Of a stretch of 64,000 nt of DNA, positions 37,942 through 52,100 are shown piece by piece (positions within the stretch are counted from its first letter, which is position 1; each line of letters opens with the position of its first letter). The notes below the pieces were generated by a model. That model searched no databases, was not told where the DNA came from, and saw nothing but the letters and a program-made list of their open reading frames with translations. Source of the DNA: Annona cherimola (lineage: Eukaryota > Streptophyta > Magnoliopsida > Magnoliales > Annonaceae); assembly GCA_030490835.1 (NCBI GenBank), contig CM059977.1, positions 20,503,335-20,567,334 of the forward strand, in the 5' to 3' direction. The position numbers and the translations under genes were made by a program.

Positions 37942-39937
37942 TTAGTCACCGAAGATTGGCTCTCCGCACTCCGCAAGCATTATAGATGAGAGCTATTTTA
38001 TCCGCCACAAAACAGATGTTTGAGCCAGTTTTTAATTATATAGCCGCACAACTGAATGATTTTTAGTTCTACTTTAAAAATTCAATATTTAATTGCAAAT
38101 ATAAGAAAACAAGTGGGGTTTAGGAGAATCTCAGCCACCATATGTGCTATGATGATTCCGTGTCGACCATTTAACTAAAGGTATTGTGGCAGATGGTAAG
38201 AAAATGAAGTTAAATCAGATGCTGATGCGCTCTTCTCGTTGATGTCCTTAATTACATACCTTTCTTTGACCCCAAAAAAATATATATTTAAAATTTAAAA
38301 AAAAAAAAAAAAAACACACACGAGGGATGCGGGCGGCTTTACCAGCTTGAGCCGCAGCCAGCCTAACTCGAACCTCATGTTTTCTAGCTATCATTCATGA
38401 ATGCAGAGCCTTAAGTCGATTCCCGGCAATAATACAGAAACTAAACAACAAACATAATGGCTTTGCGTGTGGATTAAATTGCAAAGTTGGGGATTAACTC
38501 GAAGGAACAGCATCAAAAGGGACAAAACTACTAAACTAACTTGGACTTTTTTTTTCCTTTATTATTTTTAAGGAAAAAAGAAGAAAACCCACACCCAAAT
38601 GCCCACTCGGTCAAGTAACCTAGTCACATTAGGAATGTATGTTGTTTGGATTGGGTTGGCTTGCAATGGTATAATATAGAAAATGATGGGTATGTTGGCA
38701 AACTTATCTGATTTTCGCTCAGAGGTCCATGTCCCCATACGTGGGTATGTTGGAACTTGGAAGGACTGTCAAACATGTTGTCCCATTTCCTATTAGGGAT
38801 GCTCATGCCCATGTGGGATTGTGGGTATGTTGGACATCAGTGGCGGACTTAGGACCTTTGGCAAATGAGGGCGATTTGAAATGAGGAAGTTATATTGTTA
38901 TTTGAGAGGGGGCAATCGTGGTATAATGAACTACATTTTAAAAATATTTTTTAAAATCTCATTAAATTTATATTAATCTCTAGTTGTTCTACACGTACAT
39001 CCGCCCATGTAATGGACACTTTCAGGCTTGCCATCTTGGCCCTTCTTACATGGCAGGCCTCCCATCTTGCTTTATTTGTTGCAGGCATCTCATGTTCAAT
39101 CGGAGATGCATGCTGATGTCAGACTTGTTGGATGGAAAGCATTGAAAAGGCTAGAAAATGAATGGAATTTATTGGTGAAGAATGGATAGAATAAGTACTG
39201 AAATTTTTGGTAATGTGATCATCATGATTGGGGCGAACTTATGAGTAGAGTTTCAAGTATACTATGGAATGGAAACTAGAGGATACAGGGTTTGCATCCA
39301 GTAGTCCGACTTTAGCCGCATTATTATTTTTCCTCTTGGGATGATGATCCTACGGTTGAACATGGGAATTACATATGACCCGTTCATCTTTCAAATGTTT
39401 CCGGTGGGTACACCAGAACGGAATTCAGAAAAAAACGAAGTTTAGGTGGTTTAACATTTATGTATATCTATTAAGATTTTCCCAATCCACAAGCAACTTG
39501 GGAGAATATCTCCTATCTAGTTTTTCTTTTAAAGTTTTTTGCAATCTTTATCACAAAGCGGATAATCAGAACGTCTTAAAATTTGGGAATAAAATATTAT
39601 CTTATTTTCTAATTAAAAAAGGTACAGATTGAACAGTAAGACCATATAGGACGAATCATTAGAAACACAAATAAATCAGCATTCAATTATGCCATTTGGG
39701 TAATGTACATGTTGATTATTCAAGATAGTGAATAGGTCACAAATCAAGATAGTGAATAGGTCACAAATTACATACTTTCAAACGTTGCAGGTTTCGGTAT
39801 GCTACGTAAACACATTTCCCCCGAGGATCTAAATTTCTGCATTTTATCATAAGAATATTACTAGAGATGAATACTGCAAACTTCGTAAGCACTTGGGTGG
39901 TAAGTTTTGCTTCCCGTTCATACACCATGACCTGAAT
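37942..39937. other. Intergenic region downstream of the EndoU gene
   Basis: No gene recognised. The last 200-300 bases before 39938 are probably the 3' UTR of the endoribonuclease gene, which reads on the minus strand. A 23-bp direct repeat (caagatagtgaataggtcacaaa) occurs at 39720-39770. Confidence 0.4.
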
Positions 39938-42900
39938 TCAGCATTCAGCAATTGGGAAAACAGAGCCGATTTTGTCCCTGCCCAGCCTATAACACTTGAT
40001 ATTGACAGTGTATGGACCAAGTTGAATGTGGTTGTCTTCTTCACCGGAATAAAAACAGAGGGTATAGAGTGCAAATTCAAACTCTGGGCTCACCCCGACC
40101 AGAGTGGTGGAGACAGACTTAAGAACACCATTCCACTCAAACTGAATTGTCAGCAACTGAGTTTCTGAGTCTGGCTGCATTTTCAATCAAGGAATAAAAC
40201 ACCAAGAAAACTTGTCAAAGCAGATCAAACATGGAGCCAGTTAAGGGGGGAAAAACAGACGATTAACATGCAGGCAGGCAATTAACACTTGTCAATAGGC
40301 AGACAAGTGAGATTGACATTGAATTATGCATATCAGAAGTCAGATGAGGTAACAATTCATTGATATAATGCACATCAGAAACTAAATGAGGTAACAAGTA
40401 GGTGATAACAAGACATGAAATGTCTCAAAGACCCGAAGAGACCAGCCAGGTGATGCACCAAGTGAAACAAGCATGCAAATGAAATACTAGCTAACAGATG
40501 GAGATTTGTGCTCTTCTGATAGTGATTATTGGGCACGAATGTGGAATTCATCAAGCCAGGGACACAAAGAGATCAGCCAGGTGAAGCAACAAGTAAAACA
40601 AGCATGTAAATGAAATACTAGCTAACAGACAGATTTGTTGCTCATCTGATATTGATTACTGGGCGCAAATGTGGAATTCATCAAGCTGGGAAATATTCAT
40701 CATTGACTCAAAGCAGGTTTTACTTTCTTCCTTCAAATGTGTTGAAATGGTTTTCAACCAGTTGGAAGAGGACAGATTGTTCAAGTCAAAGGCCCTAAAA
40801 GGGCAACAAGAAATGGTGTACGACATTTGTAGAGAGGAATCAGATCAAGGTCAATCTGATCTTAGTCCTGTTTCTTAGCTTTGAACCTAAGCCATTGGAT
40901 TTGCAAAATTTGACGTGATTCTTTTCCTGAATTCTCCAACTCAATCCTAATCTATGAAGAATTTGAGCCCATACTAGTAATTCAAGTTGGCTTCTTAAAG
41001 CATGCTCTACGATTGTCAGAAAATATTATGACCTTGCAATGAGAGTAACATTAATCGAAGTAAGTGGACATATAGATAGAGACACAAATAGAAGAGAGAG
41101 TGACTCACCTACCTTTTTATCCTCCTAATGTGTAGATTTAAAAGTTTTTGAAATTTTTGCCAAAATTAAGAAATATAAGATTGGGCCAACACAATACATG
41201 GATAGATGCTTCTAGATGAAAATATTTTTTGCTACAATGGCGGTGAAAATGGTTCATTATTAGTCCACTACGACAAGTTGATGGTGTCCAATCCTTCATT
41301 GCTGGTGTCATGCCCTACTCAAGCATGGACCTGAAAACCCAACCATATCCATGAACCAGCAATGGCTTGCCCACACAAAAATAATCCAAGCAAGAATCAT
41401 CACCAGTGGTTTCAGAGTAACTACCATAAATAACCCTTTTTTAACTCACTATTACGTATATTTTTAATCATTCTACTTTTCGTCAAAATGCCTATTTAGG
41501 TGACATCATCCCTTATTATAATTTTCTTATATACCCTTTATGCAAAACAGATCCTCAGAAATTCTGTTGCGAAGTATGGGTGAATATTCTTTAAAAATAT
41601 CTGGTTTTAAGGGAAAGTTAACATGGTTCTAACATTCTGACGGGATGGATGGGACTAGCTCTAGTGTACCATGCGAAAAGCATGCCTCTCCCACAAAACA
41701 GCTCAATTCCACCCATAAGGAATGAACATTCTGCTAGCATATTTTGTACATGCCAAAAAGTAAAAAATAAAAGTAAAATTCATTGAAACTTACAACTTGC
41801 CCACGTCTTCTAGGGAAAATATAGCCTTGATAATCAACCCTCCCTTTCACTTCTTCTAGGTAAAACTGCAAAGAAACATAATTACACATGGTAAGATCAC
41901 ATTGTAAGCAACTGGAGGAGACTTAACTTCCGGGCGTTCAGGCTACATAGGCTCAGCAAATAAATGATATGATTTCTAAAGGATAAAAGATAAGCAGATG
42001 ATTTTTTCCTTCTAATGAATGAGTTGTACAGGGTTAAATTCTGATCGAAAGAAAAGTTCAATTTGGGTAGTTTAAGAAAGATACGTACTTGTATCCAGTT
42101 ATGGAAGCCAGAAACTTCATGCTCTCCACGCTGTTTGATTTCACCAACAAAAACATGTTCGAATGCTGAAGAGCAGCTAGATGTACCACCTCTGCTATAG
42201 AGATCAAACCAGATATCTATCAACATTTTCTTGAAATCTTCTGAGTCCCTAGGTGCAATCCCCTTAGAAAAAAGGTACTTATGAAGATATTTTATTGGTG
42301 CAGTTCTACTAATCTCCTCTATGAATGCAGCTTGCTCTTGCCTTTCTTGAGAGGTGACTACTTCTTTACTACCTTCATGTGGATTGTAATTATCTAAGAG
42401 AGAGCAGAAGCGGGAAAAAGTGGGCCGCCTGAAAACATCATCACTCAACCAAGAGAATAGGCTTTGTTGTGCCATATCTTCCTTCTGGTAAATTTTCTTT
42501 CCTTCTCCACAATCAATCTGATAGTCATTGCCAGGCACCAACCGATTTGAATCAAGGTCCCAAAGCTTGTCACAAGCTTTTGAAATATCAGCAAGTTCCT
42601 CTTCTGAGGGTTCAATATTAACACCATAATCAACCTCAGCAGAGTATTCCTGTTCACTAGGTGGCCTCTTATATCCCTGCCAATGGTTCGCCGACACCTG
42701 TAAAAATATGTTATTAAGTGATAAAAATATGATATACAGGGAAAATACTTCTGCAATGTTTGTTGTTAGCTTAACTGAAGAAAACCTACCTGAAATTCAA
42801 TATGCGATCAGATAAGGTACAGGAAATGTGTTTAATATATTGAACTTATGTTCTCTTGAATATACATAAGATAGGAATGCAAAACTGTTCATTTTGATTG

Positions 42901-45010
42901 GCTAAGACAACGAAGCACTGGTCAGTGCAAGTACTTCAATATCCTAGTTAGAAAAGTAGAATTAGAGCAAATTACATTTTCAATTTAATAGTTTCAAAGG
43001 CCAGACTAGTCTATGTTTTCTAATGATGCTTTAGACATTTCCTGGATCGTTTAACTATCTTGGGTTTCATTCCTAAAGTATTGAATGTTGTCCTCAATTA
43101 CATGTTTATTGAAAAGAAAATTTAAACTAAACTGAAAGGTGATTGATTCAGTTTTCCTGAAATGTTTTCTTCCAAACTTCTAGAAATGTCCATTCATTGG
43201 GTGTGGATTCAACCAACAGTTTTTTACCTTGGCCACCTTGCAATGGCTATACGTATTGATGCGGCTTTATCAGTGTTGCATCCAAGAACACCTTCAAATA
43301 AGTTCTGGTAATACCTGGGGAGCTTGCTTTTCTGCCTAACTAAGCATGTCCGAAAAGATTTTTTATAGTTTCTTTCATGTATTCTACAAGCCATAAAACA
43401 ACATAAATTAGGAGAAAATTAATTTTGCCAATAGTCTTAATTAAAGAAACTATTTATGATCCAGTCCACGTGCATCATCCCCTTTAGAAAAAAAAAAAAA
43501 AAAAAAAACCACGTGCATCAAAACAGAGCCTAAACATGTCCTCTTGAAAGGAAATAGAAAAGTCAAAAGGCAAAGAAACCTAAAATTGATTAGTTCGTAT
43601 CATAAAAATGAAAAAAAAAAAAAAATTTGATTAGTTTGATTCTGCTTCGCTGGGAAAAGTAAGGCAAGGATCTTGAGGATTACCTCATGAGGCCGCCTTG
43701 GAGGCCTTTTCCCAACAGTCTCCCAACCATCATTATTCCTTTGACTTCCTTCCTCCTGCACCCGTAAATAATACATAAACAAATTGAATTTTGAGATTTC
43801 ACATAAACAGAATGTTTCAATATTGCACCCATCAGAGAAAACAATCAATTCATTTGTTTTCTGCTTTTGAAAACAACAGAAAATTTAGGTAAGAATTACC
43901 ACTTGGTGCTTTGTCGAAGGTCTGCTTTCGACGGTCTCCCAGTTCTCATTAATTCGTTCACTGCCTTCCTCCTGTAGGTAAACATCCAAGTATTTTAAAT
44001 TCTTAGATATAATTGTGAAGCCTCTTTTGTCGAAATCATGCCTAGTTTCTACTGCACATTGATTAGTTAACTTTTCTGAACGGATTTTTTGCAGTTTCAG
44101 AAAGGTTATGCATCTTAAATTGTTACATTATATTGATTACTTCCATGACTTACACTTCACTAGAAAAGCAGCAGAGAAGTCAGAAATTACCACATGAGAC
44201 CATCTTGGAGGCCTATTACCAAAATTGTCCCGGCCCTCATCACTCCTTCCAAAACCTTCATCCTGTGAATAGAAGAAATTATTAGCATTTCAGCGTCCTA
44301 ACGTAAATTTCAGGTTAGCTTGGCATAAATGAATGAAGAATAACTCTGGAACACGGAAACCAAAAATACTCGTTTTTTATTGCTCAAAACTAGGCGTATT
44401 AGATGTTGAAACTCCAAACATAGAAAGTTTTCGTCTTTCCAACATGTATGGCTTTCAGAAGGACATTCGTGGAAGGATCTTCATGCCCTACTATGCAGTA
44501 AGCCACAATTGGCACTCTAGCTTGTTGACTAAGTGCAGAACAGCAAAGGAAGCAGCATTCATAAAGCATCTTAATCCCCCTGCTTCCCATGATATGAGAT
44601 GATGGATGAATTCCAGAAACCACATAGATTCTTAACAATTTGCGGAGAGAAATCCAAATGCCCTCATAACCTAGACATTTATTCCTTGAAAAAAAAAAAA
44701 AAAAATTGTAAAAGAAAATCGTCGGAAGCAGGAGCAGAACCTGGCGTTTCCGAGGGTGGTCGCGGCGGTAATCGTGCGGAACCCCTTCCTGTGTCTCCTC
44801 CCCCGACACCACCTACATTCCAAAAGCAATGCTCTTCAGATCATCTTCCCACCTAGACGGAGAGAAAGAAAGAAAAAAGATGGCGCGAACCTCAGCCCAA
44901 GTGGATCTGGACCGTCGATCTAGATCGTTAGAGTCGTTGTTATCATTGCGATCGTCGTCGCGATCGTTGCCAATGGCCACGTCAATCAAGCCCTTGATCA
45001 GACCTTCCAT
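39938..45010 (-). CDS. Poly(U)-specific endoribonuclease (EndoU/XendoU family)
   Basis: 441-aa protein in eight phase-0 exons (minus): 45010-44891, 44812-44741, 44262-44191, 43971-43900, 43755-43684, 42697-42089, 41865-41794 and 40174-39938. The C-terminal two thirds is an EndoU domain, which cuts RNA at uridylates in a metal-aided reaction (family knowledge). The expected catalytic set is visible: H317 in FEHVFVGE, H335 in SGFHNW and K382 in WNGVLK, followed by GVSPEFEFALYTLCF and IKCYRLG. The N-terminal third is a charged, probably disordered linker (residues 17-35 rich in Asp, Asn and Arg). Exons 2-5 are each 72 nt, and exons 3-5 encode similar 24-residue units around WETV and RPP. Exon 7 is also 72 nt. 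ATG 45010 was chosen for its context and MEGLIKGLIDVAIG start; in-frame ATGs at 45187, 45181 and 45151 are possible but less likely. The cellular role in plants is not established by the sequence. Confidence 0.9.
40440..40690 (+). repeat. 131-bp tandem duplication in EndoU intron 7
   Basis: The block beginning accagccaggtgatgcacc recurs 131 bp later as atcagccaggtgaagcaac. Both copies continue through gaaatactagctaacaga and aatgtggaattcatcaagc. Confidence 0.8.
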
Positions 45011-46823
45011 TTCTGACTCCTCTAAACGTGGCGACAAAGAAAAGAGAGATTCGGATCGCCAGATCTGCAATAGAAGCCGAAAAACAGCAGGAAGTGGATG
45101 GCGTTTTATCGCACTGTTGGAGGATAATATCACTTGTGACTTCTTTACCATCTTTCGCACCTTCTGCAAGCCACATGGCATGATCACGACCGTCTATATT
45201 ATTCCATCCAAATATAGGGTATTCTTCTTTAGTGATTTTCTTTGAATTTGGTCCTAAAATTCTATTTTTGGATATGAAAATGGACAGATAAATTTCATAC
45301 CTAGATTGTTCTAAAATTCAATCGTATTCCATTTTAGTAATATAAAATAATGGATACATGAATGGGCGGTTGAGATCATTCTAAAATCCAGAAATTTGGA
45401 TCAGAAAGGAGTCATACACGGCGGGAGGACACATCGCGATGCAGACAAAACGAACTCCAACGGGTGAGGTGGAAGTTTTCTCGTGGCGGGTTTTTATTTT
45501 TCTCGTACTCTGTGAGAGCACAAATAATTTTGTATCTGATATCTGATATTTTTAGGACCGTATAAAAATAAGAAGATCAAAAACGTTAAAAATGAATTAA
45601 TTAAAATTAATACGTTAAAATTAATTTTAAGTGCAATTTATTAATTTTTCTTAATTATCCTGTATGAGAATTAAAGGTATAAACGATCTTCTGTATTACT
45701 TATCCATTTGAGATTCTTCCGAAGTCAACTTCCCTCGAAAAATTCAGAGCACATGTAGAAATTTAGATTTTGGGAAAAGCTTGAATGGATGGTTTAGATC
45801 TACGGGGCATTGCAAGCACTGCCGCATGTAGTTCTGTGCTTGTGCGTGTTTTGGCCCCGATTTGGACAGTTATCTGGCGCGCTGCCGACAGGTTCCCACG
45901 CTATTGCCGTAGCGCCGCATCTCCATCGCCGGAAGAGAGCCCTGGGAAGCACGAAAATGGTGTGAAAAATGTTTTTTTTTTCCTTATCAAAATAATAATA
46001 GTAAGGATTCCAGGCTAAACCAACATAAGATAAATAATTTTCGGGTGTGGAATTTTCAAACATAACTCCGCATTTTACTCTTTCTGATAAATAGACATAT
46101 TTTCTCAAAATACCAGTAAATATATCAAAAAAATTTAGATTGCACCAATTTTCTCACTGAATTTTGTTATTAATATTATTTTTAAAAATTCTTGCTTTCT
46201 GATAATTATCGACAGAATTAATTAGCTTCTTCAGACTTAAATTATATAATGCATTTTTAGAAATTTGTAAATATATTTATAATAAAATAGAAAATATTGA
46301 AATAAATAAGTTCCACCTTATTATATAAAAGTTGTTTCACATAACTCCACCTGTTATTTTACTTTGACTATCGATGAAACTTTTACTTCATTTATTATAG
46401 TTAATATTATTTATTTGAAGACTAAATTTAATCCAAATTAAAAATATGTCTTACTATATTTTCTTAAAAATATATTTTTAAACGTAAATTATAAAAACTA
46501 TTTTGATCCATTCACACATGCAATACTTTATAAAATCATTAATCCTCGTAGTTTTGGCATTTTAGATGGCTTAGATGTTTAAAATACAATTTTGATATTG
46601 ATATTTGATATTAAATTATTTTATTATGATAATTTTTTTCATTTGTAGATAGAGATTATGTACAATAATAATAATACTAGATAAATGATAAAGTTTTTAT
46701 AATAATATGAAATACAATAAATAAAGTGAATATTATATCAATCATCAAGGAAAAAATAAATAAGGTTATATAAAAGTGAAACTCAATATAGATAAATATA
46801 AAGCGATATACACATATACAGAA
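45011..46823. other. Upstream region of the EndoU gene and intergenic DNA
   Basis: The first few hundred bases should contain the leader and promoter of the endoribonuclease gene. 45785-45960 is a GC-richer patch with a 77-codon frame (MDGLDLRGIASTAACS...) of unknown meaning. The remainder is AT-rich with nothing recognised. Confidence 0.4.
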
Positions 46824-47293
46824 CAAATCTCAAATATGCCTACAAATTTTGCTCCTAATTTTAAATATACTTGTAAAGTTTAAATTATATCTAATATATC
46901 CATGTATTTTGCTCAAAATATCATTTATATTTATACCATTAGAGACATGTTGAACGAGTTGTGGTATGTGCGTGATAAGATGAAAATGCCCGAGCCCAAT
47001 TTCTTTCCTAAATTATAATTGTTGCCCTAATTTTTATTCTAGTCCTTCTTTCACGGCAGGAGTCTCCCTCCTATCCTAATCTCTATTTGGACCCTCATTA
47101 AGGATTAGAGAAGGAATTAGGCCTTGGGCATTTTCCTCTTTTTCACTCATGATCTAGTAGTCTATTTAAAAAGTCTTTAACAACGTGAGTATGAATTTTA
47201 TTTGGGTAAACTACATAAATATATTTAAAATTATTAAAACTTACGGATATATTTGGAACTAGGAATAAATTTTATGAGTACATTTGAGATTTG
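46824..47293 (+). mobile_element. Inverted-repeat element, family B, copy 1
   Basis: Left arm caaatctcaaatatgcctac... and right arm ...gagtacatttgagatttg are inverted repeats of about 60 bp with many matches, enclosing about 350 bp of non-coding DNA. Similar in style to 56007-56421. Confidence 0.55.
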
Positions 47294-48754
47294 CCAGATT
47301 TATTTTAAAATAATTAATGCTTACAATTGGATATAAGAGCTTTGGAAACTCTCCACCTTACCAATATTTGGTGAGGGGCAGCTTAAACTGAGTGTATTTT
47401 AGAAGGTATTAATTTTTCTAATTCAACATACATTTTAAAAAAAAAAAAAAATTATCTGTCCAGGTAAACGGTTTTTATAATATTCAAATGCTTGGTGACT
47501 GTATCTAAGGGAATGTCTGTACAAAATATGATTTTGTACTTGTTCAAAAACATTCAGTTAACACAAAAACTTAAAAGAAAATGATTTTGAATATAGTGAT
47601 CAAATTGATTTTTATACAATTATCCATCTAGTCCCAATAAAAGTAAGCATGAATTTTTGTTGAATCAAATATTACAATACCTGATGAATATCGAAATTAA
47701 TTATGGCCTAGCTAATATAGGTTAAGCTCGATTGACATTTCAGGCCAACAGGCTAACTCGAGTACCTGAACCCCTGGGGAGTTAAAAATGGGCCTAAAAA
47801 TTGAAATAGGCCTCCAAGTTTTATCCTGACTAGGAGAATTACCAAGGCCCAAATATAATTACCTCAGTCATGAAGATATTTATGGCTTTTTGGTCCCGAA
47901 GATCAAAATCAATCTATCGTGCTTGCATGAATTAATGAGTGATGAATGGGATAACCCAATGGCTCAAATCAGGATCATTACTACAACATAGATGAAGTAG
48001 AAAGTTTGGAGAATTTATTTGTATGTAAACCGAAGTTAAATAACCAACGAAATGACGTTCGATCTTAATTAATGAATCTTCTCAAATGGGCATTGTCTGG
48101 TTTTTCATATTTATGTAAAATTTAGAAGCTATTTTCATGTTTGCACAATAAGAGATTTTTTTTCGCAACTTATGTAATTCGGCTTTGTGCACAAGTCAAG
48201 ACTCTCTTGACCTTCTGCCACCCTTCCTCATCTCACCAAACTGCAGTGCCATAAATGACAATGGGTTTCACCAGATGAGTCATAGGAGTGAACTGTGTAA
48301 ACGTGGAATTTCTCACATTGACTAAAGCTCTGGAGCCTCTCTTTTTCACCTTGCAGTTGTCTTTTTTTTAATTTCTTCAAAGCTGTGGGGCCCGAGAATG
48401 CGATGCAGTCTATGCCTTTCAAGTTTGGCGGGTGATAGGTCGCAACCAAAATTGTCCAAGTGGTCCACATGTTGGTTGTATTACACGTATGAAAACAAGG
48501 CGATACCCTAAAGGACCCTACTGATGATCAGCCCATGCATGTCCAAGCTGTTTCTATCAGCCTGTTGGGATTTCCATGAAAAGGGCCAAGCTTTAGGCTC
48601 TCTGTCTGACTTAATTATGGACTGGCCCTAATGGACCCCATAAATTGTTCTCAGTGTCCGTTAACTCCATTATTGTGTTTTGATAAGATATTAATCTACT
48701 CCATTGTTTTTTCATAATATACATACATGTGTGTGTATATATATATATATATAT
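47294..48754. other. Intergenic region
   Basis: No recognisable gene. The sequence is AT-rich apart from a more mixed stretch at 48180-48620 that lacks any coding motif. Confidence 0.4.
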
Positions 48755-49099
48755 AGGGAACCGATCCTGTGCAGCCCGCTGTAAAATGGACTCCACACAT
48801 ATTAGATTGTAATGAAACTTGATACACTCATTTATCCATATATAAATCATACTTTAGACGGTTTAGATGTTGAAAAAACCACTTTAAACTTGATATTTAC
48901 ATTAAACTATTTTATTACGTTGATTTTGCACCATTTTAAGATGGAGACTACACACATATTGGATTTGGATGAAAATTGGTATGGTAATAAAGTGAACAAT
49001 TCTAAATACAATTGGTGGGGTGGATTTATGGAAAATGATCAGGTGGGGCCCACAGTGCATGGACTGCACGGTGCAGTCGCATGCACTGGATCATTTTCC
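48755..49099 (+). mobile_element. MITE inserted in (TA)n, copy 2 (Micron-like)
   Basis: 345 bp with ends agggaaccgatcctgtgca and tgcactggatcattttcc, which are imperfect inverted repeats, set between (TA)n tracts (48737-48754 and 49100-49127). The interior is almost identical to the reverse complement of 36671-37033. The two copies differ mainly by an 18-bp length difference near one end. Confidence 0.75.
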
Positions 49100-49127
<28 letters not shown>

Positions 49128-49135
<8 letters not shown>

Positions 49136-52100
49136 ATATATATTTCTACTTTGTTTTGGCAATGATTAAAAACAATAGAGTGTGCAGTAGGGGTTGTACA
49201 ACTTTTTATTTTTTATAGCTTTGAATATCTAAATCATTAAAATATTCATCTGCCTACATAAAACGATATTTTAAATGATGTGGATGTTAAATAATAACTT
49301 TAAAATTAGCATAAATATATGTAGATAAACAATATATTATTTCATTGACTTCGAATATTTTCTTTTTTTATTGGTATTTATACACTATAATAATTGGTTT
49401 TACAATCAGAAATCTTCATAACCCTCGTACTTTAGAGAGATTTTTCTATCAATACCTCCACTTTCGGAGAGACAGTAGTAGGATACATCCAATGGTGTTA
49501 AAACCCCCATAATCAGGCATTCAATTATGCAGACCCACACTTGCACAGAGAATGACAATGGCATGTACCGACTGGGCTGCTGCCCAGTTGGCAACTTCAA
49601 ACGTTTTCACTTTAATGGAAAGAGATCCACACAAATATTTAATTGAGATGAAATTTAATTTCTTAATCACACAAATAAGTCCAAATGTAACAAGCAGATT
49701 GTATTTGAATTTAATCATCCAAGTCAACCAAAATAGGACAATAATACTGAAATCTTCCAGCGTTTTGCCACTGTAAAATTACTTCCTCTATTTATATTGA
49801 AAATGGTTTGCAACCAAATAATTAAAGCCATCTAAAAACAAAAAACAAGTTTAATCATTCCCTTTCATGTTTAGCACCTATCTAAAGGAGTTATCCAATT
49901 CATTTAAAATTTCAAAAAAGTTAAGTGGTTCAATGGCCTATTAGATCAATTCATGAGATTAAGACGGCTCATTAAACATTTATCTTTAACCATACTTCTA
50001 GTTAACATAAATTTATCATATTAATGAAAATTTCGATAGGCAATAAAATAAAATTGTTTTGAAATGAATACTTTAACCTTTAAAATATGCAATTTTTAAG
50101 GGATTTAATTTTGTCGTGAAACTTTTAGCGATGCCCTAATTATTAATTAAACCATATTTTTAAACATAATGAACTTGTATTTTAATAAGTAACATACTAA
50201 GCTATTAAATTTCAAAAGAATTGACTCCTGCTGATCCGGTCCCATTAATGAAAATCAAATTGATAAATTTTCTTGAAAATGAAATTAATAATCGATACAT
50301 AACTTTGACAGCAAAATACTATTTTTCAGAAAAATATCAAATTTATGTCTTGAGCAAAATTTAGAATATTTTTGACTATACGTGGAGTTTTTCATTCTCT
50401 ATAAATTATCATATTTTTAATTATTTTTCATATTTTCTTAGATAACTAATTGACTTTTTAATTATTTCTACACAACTAACTTATTTATTTTAATTTTATT
50501 CTCCCTCTGTTCATCATGGTTACCTCTAATATATCATATTATTTTCTTTTCTTTTAAAAATTTTCCCAGCAAAAACACCGTTGACTGCTAAAAATAAGTT
50601 TTCCATCCTTGGGCGAAACAGCTGCACAAGGCAAACAAACAAAAGGCCTTTGATCATGAATCATAAGTTCCTGATCCCCAAATCATGCTCTCTTTTTCTG
50701 TCTTTTGGACAATCTTTCATAGGGCCCACCATTTGTGTGGTTCTGTCCGTTTCACATCCTTGTCCCGGAAATGACTTAACGAAGCAATTGTCCAGCGCAT
50801 GCTACGAGACATCGCGCTCCGCCAGCGCAGCGAAAACGTACCCAGCATCAGCTGCTCCGGACATGTACGCCTTCCGGTGATACTCCATCTTCCCCTTGAA
50901 TCTTTTAATGGACCACACATCTTCATTTTCTCATCCCTTTACTATTTTCCGATATATGATCACCATCATATGATACGTAAATCACCGTTGCAAGTGATAG
51001 ACAAGCATCGGTTACAATTCCGGACAAAGAAAATGCATGCTGAAAACTACCACTTGGACGGTTTGGATTGATCTATACTAGTTGTGGATTTCAGAAACTG
51101 GGTGTGCAATACCCTTTCTAAGCAAATGCATCAGATCATGGATGGTCTCAATAGTCAACGACTGGGTGTAAAATGTCGACATATAATGTAATTGTATCAG
51201 GCCCGCCAAAGGCGTGCCCATCAGCTGACGGAGATGGGATGGAGATTGGAGAAGGGCGAATCTTCCCGAGAAAATGGATCTCCTGCGCTCTTCCCCGCCG
51301 AGAGACGAAGAACGCTACATGATTCTCTGTAAAATTCCCAATTATCACCAAAATCCAAACCGTTCAAAATGCAGGGATCGGCATGAGACCCTTTTTCCAA
51401 GTAATTCATCCTAAGAGGGTCGCTCAAAGAAGGGGGAATCAGTCCAAGATCGACGGTTGTAATTTTATGGTGGGTCCTATCATATCGATGGCGTTAGTAT
51501 CTTTTATGAAAGAAAAGGGCAGAGGCCCACCTTACTAATGATGTGCCTTGACATGTGTGATTTGGTGGGATTCATGCGGACAACGACGTTTTACCAAGCA
51601 CGTAAAAAATGAAAACCATGGGCTCAAGGCCGAGTCATGCAAGCAAGCCCTTGGACACGAGAATTGACTGTGAAGTTTGAGCAGTGTAAGCAGAGGTGTG
51701 TTCCAAGGAGGGAAGATGGGACCCAATGCTGACGTGTCAACAGAGAACGTGGTGAACTGCTCCCTTCAAGCAGTTGGACTGATGGTTGCATTGGATTATA
51801 TTCCAACGGATCTATACAAAATATATCTTATACTGTAATCGTATTTTTTTATGGGTATATTTACATATATCTTAACACATATTTGTGTAAATGTTTGTTT
51901 TTTTTACATTAACAATTCGATACTACTGCTTATCTTTCCTATTTTAATTTTAAAATATTTTAAATCAAATTATTTATCATTTAACACATCTTATTTATAT
52001 TATTTTCAAGAATAATTTTCTTTGTAAGATTATAGTCAATACAAAATAATATATTTTGGAAGTTAATATGTATCTATTAAATTTTTTGAAAAATATAATA

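Noticed and set aside
45011..45187. Upstream in-frame ATGs for the EndoU protein
   Set aside because: The extra 59 residues show no conserved feature, and the ATG at 45010 has a strong context and a family-like start. Not fully excluded.
45785..46018. 77-codon frame in a GC-richer patch
   Set aside because: No recognisable domain. The C-terminal part runs into a poly(T) stretch (FFF), suggesting chance.
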